A stretch of 64,000 nucleotides of DNA from Flavobacteriales bacterium UBA7468 (GCA_002478565.1 DLPC01000018.1:130894-194893), one strand, 5' to 3'. Numbered from the stretch's first letter, positions 52,719 through 60,963 are shown. A program made the numbers and translations. The notes: a model not told the origin generated them from the sequence alone.

Positions 52719-54134
52719 TTATTGTTTCATGACTTTGCTTTGGCACACAAAATCAGTTCTTGGAACTTCTGTTTTTGAAATCGCACCAAAGCCACCTTCA
52801 ACTTCTGTAAAATTGCGGTATCCGCGCGCTTGTAAAATGGATGCCGCAATCATGCTGCGGTAACCACCTGCACAATGCATAAAGAAATGTTGATCCGGTT
52901 GAATATCTTTGGTCCAATCATTGATGTAAGCAAGCGGCTTACTGTAAGCATCTTCAACATGTTCAGCTTCGTATTCGCTTTCTTTACGCACATCAATCAC
53001 CATTGACTTGCCCGCCTCAAAGCGTTTTGCAAATTCTTCTGCAGAGATGCGCTCTAATTGATCTGTTTCTTTTCCGGCATTTTTCCATGCATCAAATCCG
53101 CCTTCAAGATAACCCAAAACACCATCAAAACCGACTCGGCTCAAACGTGTAACGACCTCTTCTTCTGTACCTGGTTCAGTTACCAATACAATTTGTTGTT
53201 TGACATCACCAATAAGTGCCCCTACCCATGGAGCAAAATCTCCTTTAATTCCAATATTTATAGATTGTGGAATAAAACCTTGATGAAAATCAGCGGCTAA
53301 TCGTGTATCTAAAATCATGGCGCCAGTCGATTCCACTAAGGTTTCAAATGCTGCAGGGCTCAAGGCCGTCAACGCTCTCTTTTTAACATCTTCAAAACGG
53401 TCATAGCCTTTTTTATTCATGGCTACATTAAATCCAAAATAAGCTGGCGGAGGCAATAATCCGTCTGTCACAGCAGCAATAAATGCTTCCTTGTTTGGCT
53501 GATTCAAAGCATAGTTCATTTTCTTTTGGTTACCGAGTGTGTCAACAGTTTCTTTCATCATGTTTTTTCCACATGCAGAACCAGCACCATGCGCAGGATA
53601 AACCGTAATGTCATCTGCCAAAGGCATGATTTTAGTCATCAATGAGTCGTAAAGTAATCCGGCCAATTGCTCTTGGGTCATGTCCGCTGCTTTTTGCGCA
53701 AGATCTGGACGCCCGACATCACCTAAGAAAAGTGTATCGCCCGAAAAAATGGCCTCTTCTTTTCCATCCGCATTGATCAAAAGATAAGTTGTACTTTCCA
53801 TTGTGTGCCCTGGAGTGTGTAAAACTTTGATTTTAATCTGACCAATTTCAAATACCTGACCATCCTCAGCTATTATGGCTTCAAATTCAGGCTTTGCAGT
53901 TGGGCCATATACAATTGGAGCACCTGTTTGCGCGCTTAAGTCAAGATGACCTGATACGAAATCAGCATGAAAATGTGTTTCGAAAATATATTTAAGTTTG
54001 ACACCATCAGCTTTGATTCTATCCAGATAAGGTTGAATTTCACGCAAGGGATCAATTATAAATGCTTCGTTGTTGCTCACAACATAATAAGCACCTTGAG
54101 CGAGGCAACCGGTATAAATTTGTTCTATTTTCAT
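52719..54134 (-). CDS. Metallo-beta-lactamase/double-rhodanese protein, persulfide dioxygenase type (copy 1)
   Basis: 471 residues. The MBL domain (about 1-245) has ETHFHADFVSGH (H54, H56, D58), with Phe in place of the His usual after the Asp. It continues with VLHTPGHTMEST and FSGDTLFLGDVGRPD. This fits mononuclear-iron persulfide dioxygenases (ETHE1/Blh/CstB type). Rhodanese domain 1 (about 265-355) lacks the active Cys (LVTEPGTEEE); rhodanese domain 2 (about 370-465) keeps it in HCAGGYRS. The enzyme should oxidise glutathione- or protein-persulfide to sulfite and pass sulfane sulfur. It heads a unit with its own promoter and palindrome, after a terminator. Confidence 0.88.
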   Translation of the reverse strand: MKIEQIYTGCLAQGAYYVVSNNEAFIIDPLREIQPYLDRIKADGVKLKYIFETHFHADFVSGHLDLSAQTGAPIVYGPTAKPEFEAIIAEDGQVFEIGQIKIKVLHTPGHTMESTTYLLINADGKEEAIFSGDTLFLGDVGRPDLAQKAADMTQEQLAGLLYDSLMTKIMPLADDITVYPAHGAGSACGKNMMKETVDTLGNQKKMNYALNQPNKEAFIAAVTDGLLPPPAYFGFNVAMNKKGYDRFEDVKKRALTALSPAAFETLVESTGAMILDTRLAADFHQGFIPQSINIGIKGDFAPWVGALIGDVKQQIVLVTEPGTEEEVVTRLSRVGFDGVLGYLEGGFDAWKNAGKETDQLERISAEEFAKRFEAGKSMVIDVRKESEYEAEHVEDAYSKPLAYINDWTKDIQPDQHFFMHCAGGYRSMIAASILQARGYRNFTEVEGGFGAISKTEVPRTDFVCQSKVMKQ

Positions 54135-54163
54135 TTTGTTAGGGTTTAGAAAATTATCTGTAT

Positions 54164-54171
54164 CAAAAGTA
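54164..54171 (-). promoter_or_regulatory. -7 promoter element of MBL/rhodanese copy 1 unit
   Basis: Minus-strand TACTTTTG, perfect TAnnTTTG, 29 nt before the ATG. The palindrome centre is 36.5 bp from its downstream end. Confidence 0.75.
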
Positions 54172-54192
54172 TCTATTCAAAACGTATTTCAG

Positions 54193-54208
54193 TGTAACAA
54201 GTGTTACA
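54193..54208. promoter_or_regulatory. Crp/Fnr-like operator S1
   Basis: Perfect palindrome TGTAAC-AAGT-GTTACA, centre 54200.5, predicted at about -41 of the copy 1 promoter. Same sequence and spacing as sites at 55755-55770 and 57248-57263. Confidence 0.8.
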
Positions 54209-54246
54209 AAGCTTAATTGTGCAAATCAAATTTATTATTCAAAACA

Positions 54247-54276
54247 AAAATAGGCCAGGAAAACATGACCTACTTT
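54247..54276 (-). terminator. Terminator after MBL/rhodanese copy 2
   Basis: On the minus strand AAAGTAGGTCA / TGGCCTATTTT, an 11-bp stem with two G-T pairs and an 8-nt loop, followed by TGTTTTG. It separates copy 2 from the copy 1 unit. Confidence 0.65.
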
Positions 54277-54293
54277 GAGCATTTAATAAGTTC

Positions 54294-55706
54294 TTACAAT
54301 AAAGTACTTGGGCAAACGTATGCTGTTTTTGGAGTATTTGTTTTGGCTATTTCTGCCATACCACCGATAACATCGACAAAATTGTGAATACCTCTGCTTT
54401 TCAATATGGATGCTGCTATCATACTGCGATATCCACCTGCACAATGTAAAATAAAGGACTCATTTTCTGGAAATTTTGCCAAATGCAGATTGATTTCATT
54501 GAGCGGAATATTCACAACATCAACCACATGTTCCGCATTGAATTCACTGCGTTTACGGACATCAAACGTTGGTACTTTACTTGAGAATTTTGCAGCAAAT
54601 TCTTCCGCTGAAATGCGTTGAACAACATCTGTCTCACGGCCCTCAGAAACCCAAGCACCGAAGCCACCTTTAAGATACCCAACAGTGTGGTCATACCCTA
54701 CTCTTGATAGCCTAATGATTGCCTCTTCTTCACGACCAATTTCGCACACCAACAAAATTTCTTGTTGAATGTCACTGATCATCTCACCAACCCACATAGC
54801 AAAATTACCGTCTAATCCAATATTGATTGAATTAGGAATAAAGCCCTGTGCAAAAACTTCTGGTGCTCTGGTATCTAGAATAAGTGCGTTGGTTTCATTG
54901 GCAATTAGCTCAAATGAACTCGGTGACAATCCACGATTTCCACGTTCCATAATGGTATCTAATGAATCATAACCTTGAATATTCATCAAAACATTTTTTG
55001 GAAAATAAGCAGGCGGTGTCGTCAGACCAGTAAGTAATTCATCTATAAATTCTTCTTTGGTCATGTCTGCTCGCAGCGCATAATTAGTGCGTTTTTGATT
55101 ACCCAACGTATCTGTAGTTTCCTTACTCATTTTTTTACCACAAGCTGAACCTGCCCCATGATTTGGATAGACAATTAACTCATCAGCTAAAGGCATAATT
55201 TTATTGCGCAAGGAATCGTAAAGATGTGCAGCTAATTTCTGCTCTGTGAGATCAGCGATCACGTGTTGGGCTAAATCCGGGCGGCCTACATCACCAATAA
55301 ATAAGGTATCACCAGTAATTATTCCATGTTCCTTACCTGTTTCATCAATCAACAAATAGGTTGTGCTCTCCATAGTGTGACCCGGTGTATGAATTACCCT
55401 GATTGTATAAGCTCCAATTTTAAATTCTTGATTATCCTGTGCAACTATTGCTTCAAAACTAGGTTTTGCGGTTGGTCCGTAAACGATTTTTGCACCCGTT
55501 TTTGTAGCTAAGTCCAAATGCCCAGAAACAAAATCTGCATGAAAATGCGTTTCAAAAACATATTTAATTTGCGCATGATCAGCAAGGGCTCTGTCGATAT
55601 ATGGTTGAACCTCTCTTAATGGGTCAAATATGGCGGCTTCCCCATTGCTTTCTAGATAGTATGCAGCATGTGCAATACAGCCTGTGTAAATTTGTTCTAC
55701 TTTCAT
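54294..55706 (-). CDS. Metallo-beta-lactamase/double-rhodanese protein, persulfide dioxygenase type (copy 2)
   Basis: 470 residues, colinear with copy 1 from end to end: MKVEQIYTGCIAHAAYYLES at the start, ETHFHADFVSGH metal motif (again Phe after Asp), IIHTP-type loop (VIHTPGHTMEST), ITGDTLFIGDVGRPD. Rhodanese domain 1 has a cysteine (LLVCEIGREEE) where copy 1 has Thr, and domain 2 has the active HCAGGYRS. The N-terminal halves are clearly more alike than the middle. A tandem duplication with divergence of the first rhodanese domain. It is a single-gene unit with its own palindrome-containing promoter and terminator, so copy number and expression can differ from copy 1. Confidence 0.88.
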   Translation of the reverse strand: MKVEQIYTGCIAHAAYYLESNGEAAIFDPLREVQPYIDRALADHAQIKYVFETHFHADFVSGHLDLATKTGAKIVYGPTAKPSFEAIVAQDNQEFKIGAYTIRVIHTPGHTMESTTYLLIDETGKEHGIITGDTLFIGDVGRPDLAQHVIADLTEQKLAAHLYDSLRNKIMPLADELIVYPNHGAGSACGKKMSKETTDTLGNQKRTNYALRADMTKEEFIDELLTGLTTPPAYFPKNVLMNIQGYDSLDTIMERGNRGLSPSSFELIANETNALILDTRAPEVFAQGFIPNSINIGLDGNFAMWVGEMISDIQQEILLVCEIGREEEAIIRLSRVGYDHTVGYLKGGFGAWVSEGRETDVVQRISAEEFAAKFSSKVPTFDVRKRSEFNAEHVVDVVNIPLNEINLHLAKFPENESFILHCAGGYRSMIAASILKSRGIHNFVDVIGGMAEIAKTNTPKTAYVCPSTLL

Positions 55707-55725
55707 ATGATTTATTTTTATAGAC

Positions 55726-55733
55726 CAAACTTA
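55726..55733 (-). promoter_or_regulatory. -7 promoter element of MBL/rhodanese copy 2
   Basis: Minus-strand TAAGTTTG, perfect TAnnTTTG, 19 nt before the ATG and 36.5 bp from the palindrome centre. Confidence 0.75.
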
Positions 55734-55754
55734 AACGCTTTTGATTTTACGAAC

Positions 55755-55770
55755 TGTGACTCGAGTTACT
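55755..55770. promoter_or_regulatory. Crp/Fnr-like operator S2
   Basis: TGTGAC-TCGA-GTTACT, matching TGTAAC-N4-GTTACA at 10 of 12 positions, centre 55762.5. Weaker than S1 and S3 but at the identical promoter distance. Confidence 0.7.
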
Positions 55771-55791
55771 TAAAAAACTAATATTTGTCAG

Positions 55792-56748
55792 CTATTTTAA
55801 CAGCCATAATAAGCTGATTTGCAGCATAAATATGATCAAAGCAAAAACTAATCCTCTTTTTCCATCTTTGAGTAACTGAAAGAAATTAACTTTCAAGCCA
55901 ATAGCTGCCATAGCAATTGTCAGGATGACCTTACCTATTAATTCAGATTTCAAAAGTAAATCATTTGGAAGGGGGTAAAAAGTGACAAAAATTGATATCA
56001 CAAGAAATACGAACAAATACCAAGGGAGCTTCCATTCGAACTTAGCCTGTGACTTTCCTTTTGAATCGAGCCAAGCCATCAAAATCAAAGCAGGCGAGAG
56101 CAGTGCAACCCTTGCCATTTTATAAACCAGTGCCAATTGCCCGACTTCATCCGAAACAGCGAATCCTGCTCCAGCCACATTTCCTACGGAATGTAAAGAG
56201 GCCCCGATCACAAAAGCCATTTGATTCAAAGCCTGCGGATAAATTTGAAAAAATAAAGGAAGCAGTAACATTCCAAGAGATCCATAAAGGTTTACTGCCG
56301 CTAAAGAAATTGCAACATCCTCTTCTTTTGCTTTGATTTTAGGCGCCAATGCGGCAATTGCCGAAGACCCACAAATTGCTGTTCCAAAACCAATAAGCCA
56401 ACCTGTCTTGCCCGGACAAGCCATGACTTTTGATAAATAAAAGGTCAATAGTAGTACGATGAATAATACTGCAGCAATGATAACGAAGCTACCCATGCCT
56501 ATTTTTACAATGGCATTGTAATCCATTCCAAAAGCGAGTAACACAACCGACCATTCAAGCATTTTTACACCACTCCAATGAATACCGCCATTCAAGTTTT
56601 TTTGTTTGCCGAGAGATGGAGCCAATAGCATACCAAGTATCAAAGCAACTAAATAGGCATTTAGAAAACTAGGCGTGAATTGAGCAATAAAAAAGGCTGC
56701 AAATCCCAGAGTTGCAGCCAAAATAATACCAGGTATATACGATTTCAT
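55792..56748 (-). CDS. YeiH-family putative sulfate exporter
   Basis: 318 residues, about ten hydrophobic segments. Family features: AYLVALILGMLLAPSLGKQK, GVKMLEWSVVLLAFGMDYNA, the CGSSAIAALAPKIKAKEEDV motif in the middle, and GASLHSVGNVAGAGFAV. YeiH proteins are annotated as putative sulfate exporters and are often regulated with sulfur or oxidative stress genes. Here it follows an exported rhodanese by 38 bp, so it belongs to that unit. Transport of sulfate or sulfite out of the cell is inferred. Confidence 0.88.
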   Translation of the reverse strand: MKSYIPGIILAATLGFAAFFIAQFTPSFLNAYLVALILGMLLAPSLGKQKNLNGGIHWSGVKMLEWSVVLLAFGMDYNAIVKIGMGSFVIIAAVLFIVLLLTFYLSKVMACPGKTGWLIGFGTAICGSSAIAALAPKIKAKEEDVAISLAAVNLYGSLGMLLLPLFFQIYPQALNQMAFVIGASLHSVGNVAGAGFAVSDEVGQLALVYKMARVALLSPALILMAWLDSKGKSQAKFEWKLPWYLFVFLVISIFVTFYPLPNDLLLKSELIGKVILTIAMAAIGLKVNFFQLLKDGKRGLVFALIIFMLQISLLWLLK

Positions 56749-56786
56749 ATGAAAATTGCAAAGTGCATGAAGCTTTGTACCTTAAA

Positions 56787-57176
56787 TTATGGTTTCTTCA
56801 CAATTTTACCTCCCCAAGACAAAATACCTCCTTGCATATTGATCACATTTTTAAAACCGTTATCAACCATGACTTGGCTCGCACCTGCACTTCGGCCGCC
56901 ACTACGACAATAAACGATATAAGTTTTTGATTTATCCAGCTTAGCAATTTGCTGCTCAAAATTAGGCCCTTTGAAGTCAATAAATAATGTTGCACCCTCT
57001 ATGACCCCTTCCTGCCATTCAGCCGGAGTTCTGACATCAATTACAACTGCTTTCTTATCAGTTTTAAGCTTTGATAATTCGGCGATAGGTGCATTTTTGT
57101 ATCCCGATTGTGCGAATGATTGGCAAGACAGCAAACTCAAAAAAAGAAATGGGAGGTAATAAACTAAGTGTTTCAT
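56787..57176 (-). CDS. Exported single-domain rhodanese
   Basis: 129 residues from ATG 57176; the frame is open 21 codons further upstream but MKHLVYYLPFLFLSLLSCQS is the signal peptide. Cleavage is likely after SFAQ; LLSC also resembles a lipobox. Rhodanese domain 30-129: VIDVRTPAEWQEG and the active loop YCRSGGRSAGAS with the catalytic Cys. It should carry sulfane sulfur in the periplasm or on a membrane. First gene of the unit rhodanese-yeiH, with palindrome S3 upstream. Confidence 0.87.
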   Translation of the reverse strand: MKHLVYYLPFLFLSLLSCQSFAQSGYKNAPIAELSKLKTDKKAVVIDVRTPAEWQEGVIEGATLFIDFKGPNFEQQIAKLDKSKTYIVYCRSGGRSAGASQVMVDNGFKNVINMQGGILSWGGKIVKKP

Positions 57177-57218
57177 GATAAGCAATTTAATATAAAATCT
57201 AACGATAAAATTGAGGTA

Positions 57219-57226
57219 CAAAGTTG
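57219..57226 (-). promoter_or_regulatory. -7-like element of the rhodanese-yeiH unit
   Basis: Minus-strand CAACTTTG, one base from TAnnTTTG. It was found at exactly the position predicted from the other two promoters, 36.5 bp from the palindrome centre. Confidence 0.6.
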
Positions 57227-57247
57227 AGCATATTTTCAATGATTCAT

Positions 57248-57263
57248 TGTAACAAACGTTACA
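57248..57263. promoter_or_regulatory. Crp/Fnr-like operator S3
   Basis: Perfect palindrome TGTAAC-AAAC-GTTACA, centre 57255.5, 72-87 bp before the rhodanese ATG. Confidence 0.8.
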
Positions 57264-57267
57264 AAAA

Positions 57268-57291
57268 AAAAGACCCCCAATTGGAGGTCTT
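57268..57291 (-). terminator. Terminator of the chalcone-isomerase-like gene
   Basis: AAAGACC and GGTCTTT arms with an inner CCAATTGG, 20 bp after the stop at 57312; a plus-strand A run (T run on the minus strand) follows. It insulates the sulfur locus from the next gene. Confidence 0.75.
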
Positions 57292-57311
57292 TGATTTAAG
57301 AGTTAAGGAAA

Positions 57312-57875
57312 TTACTCTTTTCCAAGCATTTCACTTTTTAGGCTTTCTTGTACAGGAGGTGTACCCAACCAGATAGAGAACAACGCCTTTTTAAACTCAA
57401 GCCCAGGGATGGTGCCTTTCACAGTACCATTCTTGGTTACACGAACTCCTTTACCAGGGATATAATCTAAATTAATTTTATCGCCTTCTTTGATGGGCTC
57501 GCTAAAATAACCCACGAATTTCTTGATTTCCTCTTTAGTAGCTTTGCCGTGCGTGGCATTTGCAAACCCTTCATTGACAGACTCAATAAAACGCTCACGG
57601 GTAACACTATTTGAGATGATTTTGATATGAATCGCCATTTCGGTATCGTTATAAATTACCTTACCGGCTTCATTGGTCTTTTTTGGAACATACAATGCTG
57701 CGACATAGAGATCCATCCAATATTTCTCTCTGAGGCCTGCACCATTTAAAACGAGGTTTTCACCGTCCAGCTTTAGGTCGGTGTAAAAGCTGACACCATG
57801 GTATTTTTTTGTTTGAGCGGTAGTAGAACCAATAAAACCAATGGTGAGCAAAACGAGTAGGGTTAGTTTTTTCAT
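57312..57875 (-). CDS. Chalcone-isomerase-like exported protein
   Basis: 187 residues. Signal peptide about 1-20 (GSTTAQ). The chalcone isomerase-like fold is indicated by GVSFYTDLKLDGENLVLNGA, GLREKYWMDLYVAALYVPKK, RERFIESVNEGFANATHGK and the final GLEFKKALFSIWLGTPPVQ. Bacterial members bind fatty acids or small ligands and mostly lack isomerase activity; no catalytic Arg/Thr/Tyr set can be confirmed by eye. Monocistronic: TATATTCG (57912-57919, minus strand) is a plausible -7 element and its own terminator follows. Confidence 0.83.
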   Translation of the reverse strand: MKKLTLLVLLTIGFIGSTTAQTKKYHGVSFYTDLKLDGENLVLNGAGLREKYWMDLYVAALYVPKKTNEAGKVIYNDTEMAIHIKIISNSVTRERFIESVNEGFANATHGKATKEEIKKFVGYFSEPIKEGDKINLDYIPGKGVRVTKNGTVKGTIPGLEFKKALFSIWLGTPPVQESLKSEMLGKE

Positions 57876-57911
57876 ATGCTGAATTTATTTTGTGTGTAAA
57901 TATATTTGATA

Positions 57912-57919
57912 CGAATATA
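57912..57919 (-). promoter_or_regulatory. -7 element of the chalcone-isomerase-like gene
   Basis: Minus-strand TATATTCG fits TAnnTTCG, 36 nt before the ATG. Confidence 0.45.
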
Positions 57920-57930
57920 AGCAAACACTT

Positions 57931-59154
57931 CTAATCGAGCCAAAAATTTGGGTCTTCGTTTTCTTGAATGAGTTTTTGCCAGTTGTAATTTGGATCTATG
58001 GCATCAAAAAGAATGGCTTTGTATTCACCTTCTGAAATTTCGTAACGCAATACTTCCTCACCGGTATATGCTTCAATGGCCTCAAGTAAAGGGATTTCGT
58101 CTTGACTGCAAAAAGATAAAGCTTGCCCCAGCGCTGTCCCCCTGCCCGTTCGTCCACAACGGTGTACATAATTCTCAGGATTATCGGGTAAATCATAATT
58201 GACAACATATTCCATGTTTGGAATGTCAATCCCTCTGGCAGCGACATCGGTGGTGATGAGCACCTTATTTTCAGAAGCCCGAAAGCGGTCAAGTAAGGCA
58301 AAACGTTCGTTTTGAGCCACTCCGCCATGTAAAGCCTCTGCTTTCAAACCTGCTCTTTCCAGAGCCTTGACAATGCGTTCTACACGAACTTTTGTACGGG
58401 CAAATACCAAAAATCTCGCCTCCGGATATTCTTCAATCATATTTTCCAAAAAGAAGCGTTTGTCGTCCATTTCAATGAAAGCCACAGCGTGATGGACATT
58501 TTTAGAAACCGGGTTTTGAGGCGAAAGTTGAATGCGAATTGCCGAACGAACGACGTCGTAGGCAAGTGCCTTGATTTTTTTGTTGATCGTTGCCGTAAAG
58601 AACAATGTCTGGTGCTTGGCTGGAATTTTCTTTTTGATGTCGTGAATATCTTTGTTGAAGCCAAGATCGAGCATGAGGTCAGCTTCGTCAAGTACCAGTG
58701 TATGCACATCTGAAACATCTAAATGCCCTTGAGCAATGAGGTCAAACATTCGGCCCGGTGTAGCAATCAGGACCTCAGCGCCTTTGTTAAGTTGACTAAT
58801 TTGTGCGTCTTGTTCGACACCGCCATAAAGACCAATAACCTTGATTTTTGTTTGGGCACCAATTTGTTCGAAAACACCTGTAATTTGCTGAGCTAATTCA
58901 CGTGTGGGTACCAAAACAATGCAGCGGATACAAACCTTAAAGTTTTTTTTGGAACGGTATTTCAGTAATTTATGCAGCACTGGAATGACAAACGCAGCGG
59001 TTTTACCAGTACCTGTTTGAGCTACGGCCATGACGTCTTCACCATCTAAAATATGTTTTATGGCACGATATTGGATGTCGGTAGGTCGTTTAAATCCGAG
59101 AACAGCAAGCTGGTCTTTCAAAAGTTGATCAATTGGGTAGTCCTCGAATTTCAT
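57931..59154 (-). CDS. DEAD-box RNA helicase, RhlE type
   Basis: 407 residues. Q motif (FKRPTDIQYRAI), Walker A AVAQTGTGKTAAF, PTRELAQQ, the TPGR motif in ATPGRMFDLI, DEAD in LVLDEADLML, motif III as FTATI rather than SAT, then RGIDIPNMEYVVNYDLP and HRCGRTGR. A short C-terminal tail of about 40 residues lacks the basic extension of long RhlE proteins. It unwinds RNA duplexes in ribosome assembly or mRNA decay. Monocistronic; the promoter is nearly on the start codon. Confidence 0.94.
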   Translation of the reverse strand: MKFEDYPIDQLLKDQLAVLGFKRPTDIQYRAIKHILDGEDVMAVAQTGTGKTAAFVIPVLHKLLKYRSKKNFKVCIRCIVLVPTRELAQQITGVFEQIGAQTKIKVIGLYGGVEQDAQISQLNKGAEVLIATPGRMFDLIAQGHLDVSDVHTLVLDEADLMLDLGFNKDIHDIKKKIPAKHQTLFFTATINKKIKALAYDVVRSAIRIQLSPQNPVSKNVHHAVAFIEMDDKRFFLENMIEEYPEARFLVFARTKVRVERIVKALERAGLKAEALHGGVAQNERFALLDRFRASENKVLITTDVAARGIDIPNMEYVVNYDLPDNPENYVHRCGRTGRGTALGQALSFCSQDEIPLLEAIEAYTGEEVLRYEISEGEYKAILFDAIDPNYNWQKLIQENEDPNFWLD

Positions 59155-59158
59155 AAGA

Positions 59159-59166
59159 CAAAGATA
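59159..59166 (-). promoter_or_regulatory. -7 promoter element of the DEAD-box helicase
   Basis: Minus-strand TATCTTTG, perfect TAnnTTTG, ends 4 nt before the ATG; the transcript should be leaderless. Confidence 0.7.
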
Positions 59167-59266
59167 TGACTAAAAACAAAGCCTTTTATAAGGAAATGTT
59201 GTTTGAAATTCAAGTAGTCACTAATGATTTAATAATTATCTTTCACCACTAATAATCGCTCACTTT

Positions 59267-60955
59267 ATGAAAATGAAATTCCTCCTCTCCATTCTTTTTG
59301 TTGCAACTGCAGTATTTGCCAACGACAAAATTCCCGTCAAGTCTACACTGAGTGCCGTAACTGTTTATACACAGGGTGCACAATTACAACACAAAGCCAA
59401 CTACACCATCAAAGTTGGGGTAAGCGAATTACTCATTGAAGGGATTTCTGCGCAAATTAACCCGAGCACAATCCAAGTGAAAGCAACAGGTAATGTGGTT
59501 ATTTTAGATTCAAAATACGAGTTTTATTACCCACAACCCGCTGCAAGACCAGAAGCAGGCGAATTACCTCCAAAAATCAAAACAGCGATCAAAAACCTCG
59601 AAGACTCTATAACTGCATTGAGCTTTGATATCCGTGATATCAACGACGAAATAGAAGTATTGGTGGCTGCCCGAAAAATTATTATTTCTAATGGAGCCGT
59701 CAAAGGACAAGGCAAGGTCAATGACAGTATTCAACTGCTGAAATCCACTGTCGATTACTACACATCGAAAGTCAATGAGCTCAATAAAAAAATCAGTAGC
59801 CTCGAACGTCAACGTGCCAAAAAGAATACCTCTTTAGCTCAGCTAGAAAGTCGTTTGGAAGAGTTGCGCAATTGGGCCAATCAAAATAACCCTCAACCCG
59901 AACTTAAAGGCATACCGCGTATCGTTGTTACCCTGATGTGTAAAGAAGCAGCCAGCGGAAAAATAGAACTCAGTTATTTGGCAGCCAATGCCGGCTGGAC
60001 TCCCCTTTACGATGTCCGCAGTGAAGCAAGCACCGGAAAGATCAGCCTTACCTACAAGGCGCAAGTACAACAAAATACAGGCCTCGATTGGAACGACGTC
60101 AAATTGAGCATTTCTACCAATAACCCTTATGCCAATAAAACCAAACCTGAATTGAATCCTTGGTACATCGATTATCTGGCTTACCGAAAAGAGCTAGAGG
60201 AAAAATCTAAATACCGCACTGATGCGTATAACAATGCACCTGCTGTCAATTCCCAAATGTTCAACATGGGTTTTGCTTATTCAAATGGGAAGGCAGAAGT
60301 TCAAAGCAATGCACTGAATGCAGATGCTTTTATGACAGTAGTTCAGCAACTCATTGCTGCTGAGTTCAAAATTGATCTCGACTACAATATCGCATCGGAT
60401 AATCAAATCCGAATGGTATTGATCAAACAAGCCGACCTCAATACATCCTTTAGATATTACGCCGTTCCGAAACTAGAGCCTGGTGTATATTTAGTGGCTC
60501 AGATGACGAAACTCGATGAATTGCAGCTTATTCCAGCTAAAGCAAACATCTTCTTTGACGGTTCCTACATCGGTGAAACATACATTGACCCAACAACGCT
60601 CGATGATACCTTGAATTTATCCTTAGGTAGAGATCCAAATATCATCGTTAAAAGAACACTACTTAAAAATCAAAGTAAAGAACGCATCATTCAAGATAAA
60701 AAAGAGCGCACTTTCGCTTATGCTGTGGAAGTGAAGAACCTCAAATCCTCTGAAATCGATTTAATTATCCAGGATCAAATTCCCTTGACTACAAACCCCG
60801 ACATCGTCATTGAAAAATCTGATTTAGGCAAAGGTCAACTCGATGAAAAAACGGGTTTAATCGAATGGCACTTGAAGTTAAAAGCAAAAGAGAGTACCGA
60901 TTTCAAATACGATTTCAGGGTGCGTCATGCCAAAGATAAAATGATCAATCTCTAA
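59267..60955 (+). CDS. DUF4139 (mucoidy-inhibitor MuiA-type) protein
   Basis: 562 residues. Signal peptide about 1-19 (VFAND). An N-terminal DUF4140 segment (STLSAVTVYTQGAQLQHKAN), a coiled coil about 100-215 (KLNKKISSLERQRAKKNTSL region), then the DUF4139 beta domain: YLAANAGWTPLYDVRSEAS, KAQVQQNTGLDWNDVKLSIS, and a C-terminal YDFRVRHAK. Family members are envelope proteins of unknown mechanism, named after a mucoidy phenotype. It sits alone, 112 bp from the divergent helicase gene. Confidence 0.88.
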   Translation: MKMKFLLSILFVATAVFANDKIPVKSTLSAVTVYTQGAQLQHKANYTIKVGVSELLIEGISAQINPSTIQVKATGNVVILDSKYEFYYPQPAARPEAGELPPKIKTAIKNLEDSITALSFDIRDINDEIEVLVAARKIIISNGAVKGQGKVNDSIQLLKSTVDYYTSKVNELNKKISSLERQRAKKNTSLAQLESRLEELRNWANQNNPQPELKGIPRIVVTLMCKEAASGKIELSYLAANAGWTPLYDVRSEASTGKISLTYKAQVQQNTGLDWNDVKLSISTNNPYANKTKPELNPWYIDYLAYRKELEEKSKYRTDAYNNAPAVNSQMFNMGFAYSNGKAEVQSNALNADAFMTVVQQLIAAEFKIDLDYNIASDNQIRMVLIKQADLNTSFRYYAVPKLEPGVYLVAQMTKLDELQLIPAKANIFFDGSYIGETYIDPTTLDDTLNLSLGRDPNIIVKRTLLKNQSKERIIQDKKERTFAYAVEVKNLKSSEIDLIIQDQIPLTTNPDIVIEKSDLGKGQLDEKTGLIEWHLKLKAKESTDFKYDFRVRHAKDKMINL

Positions 60956-60963
60956 AATTCCCC

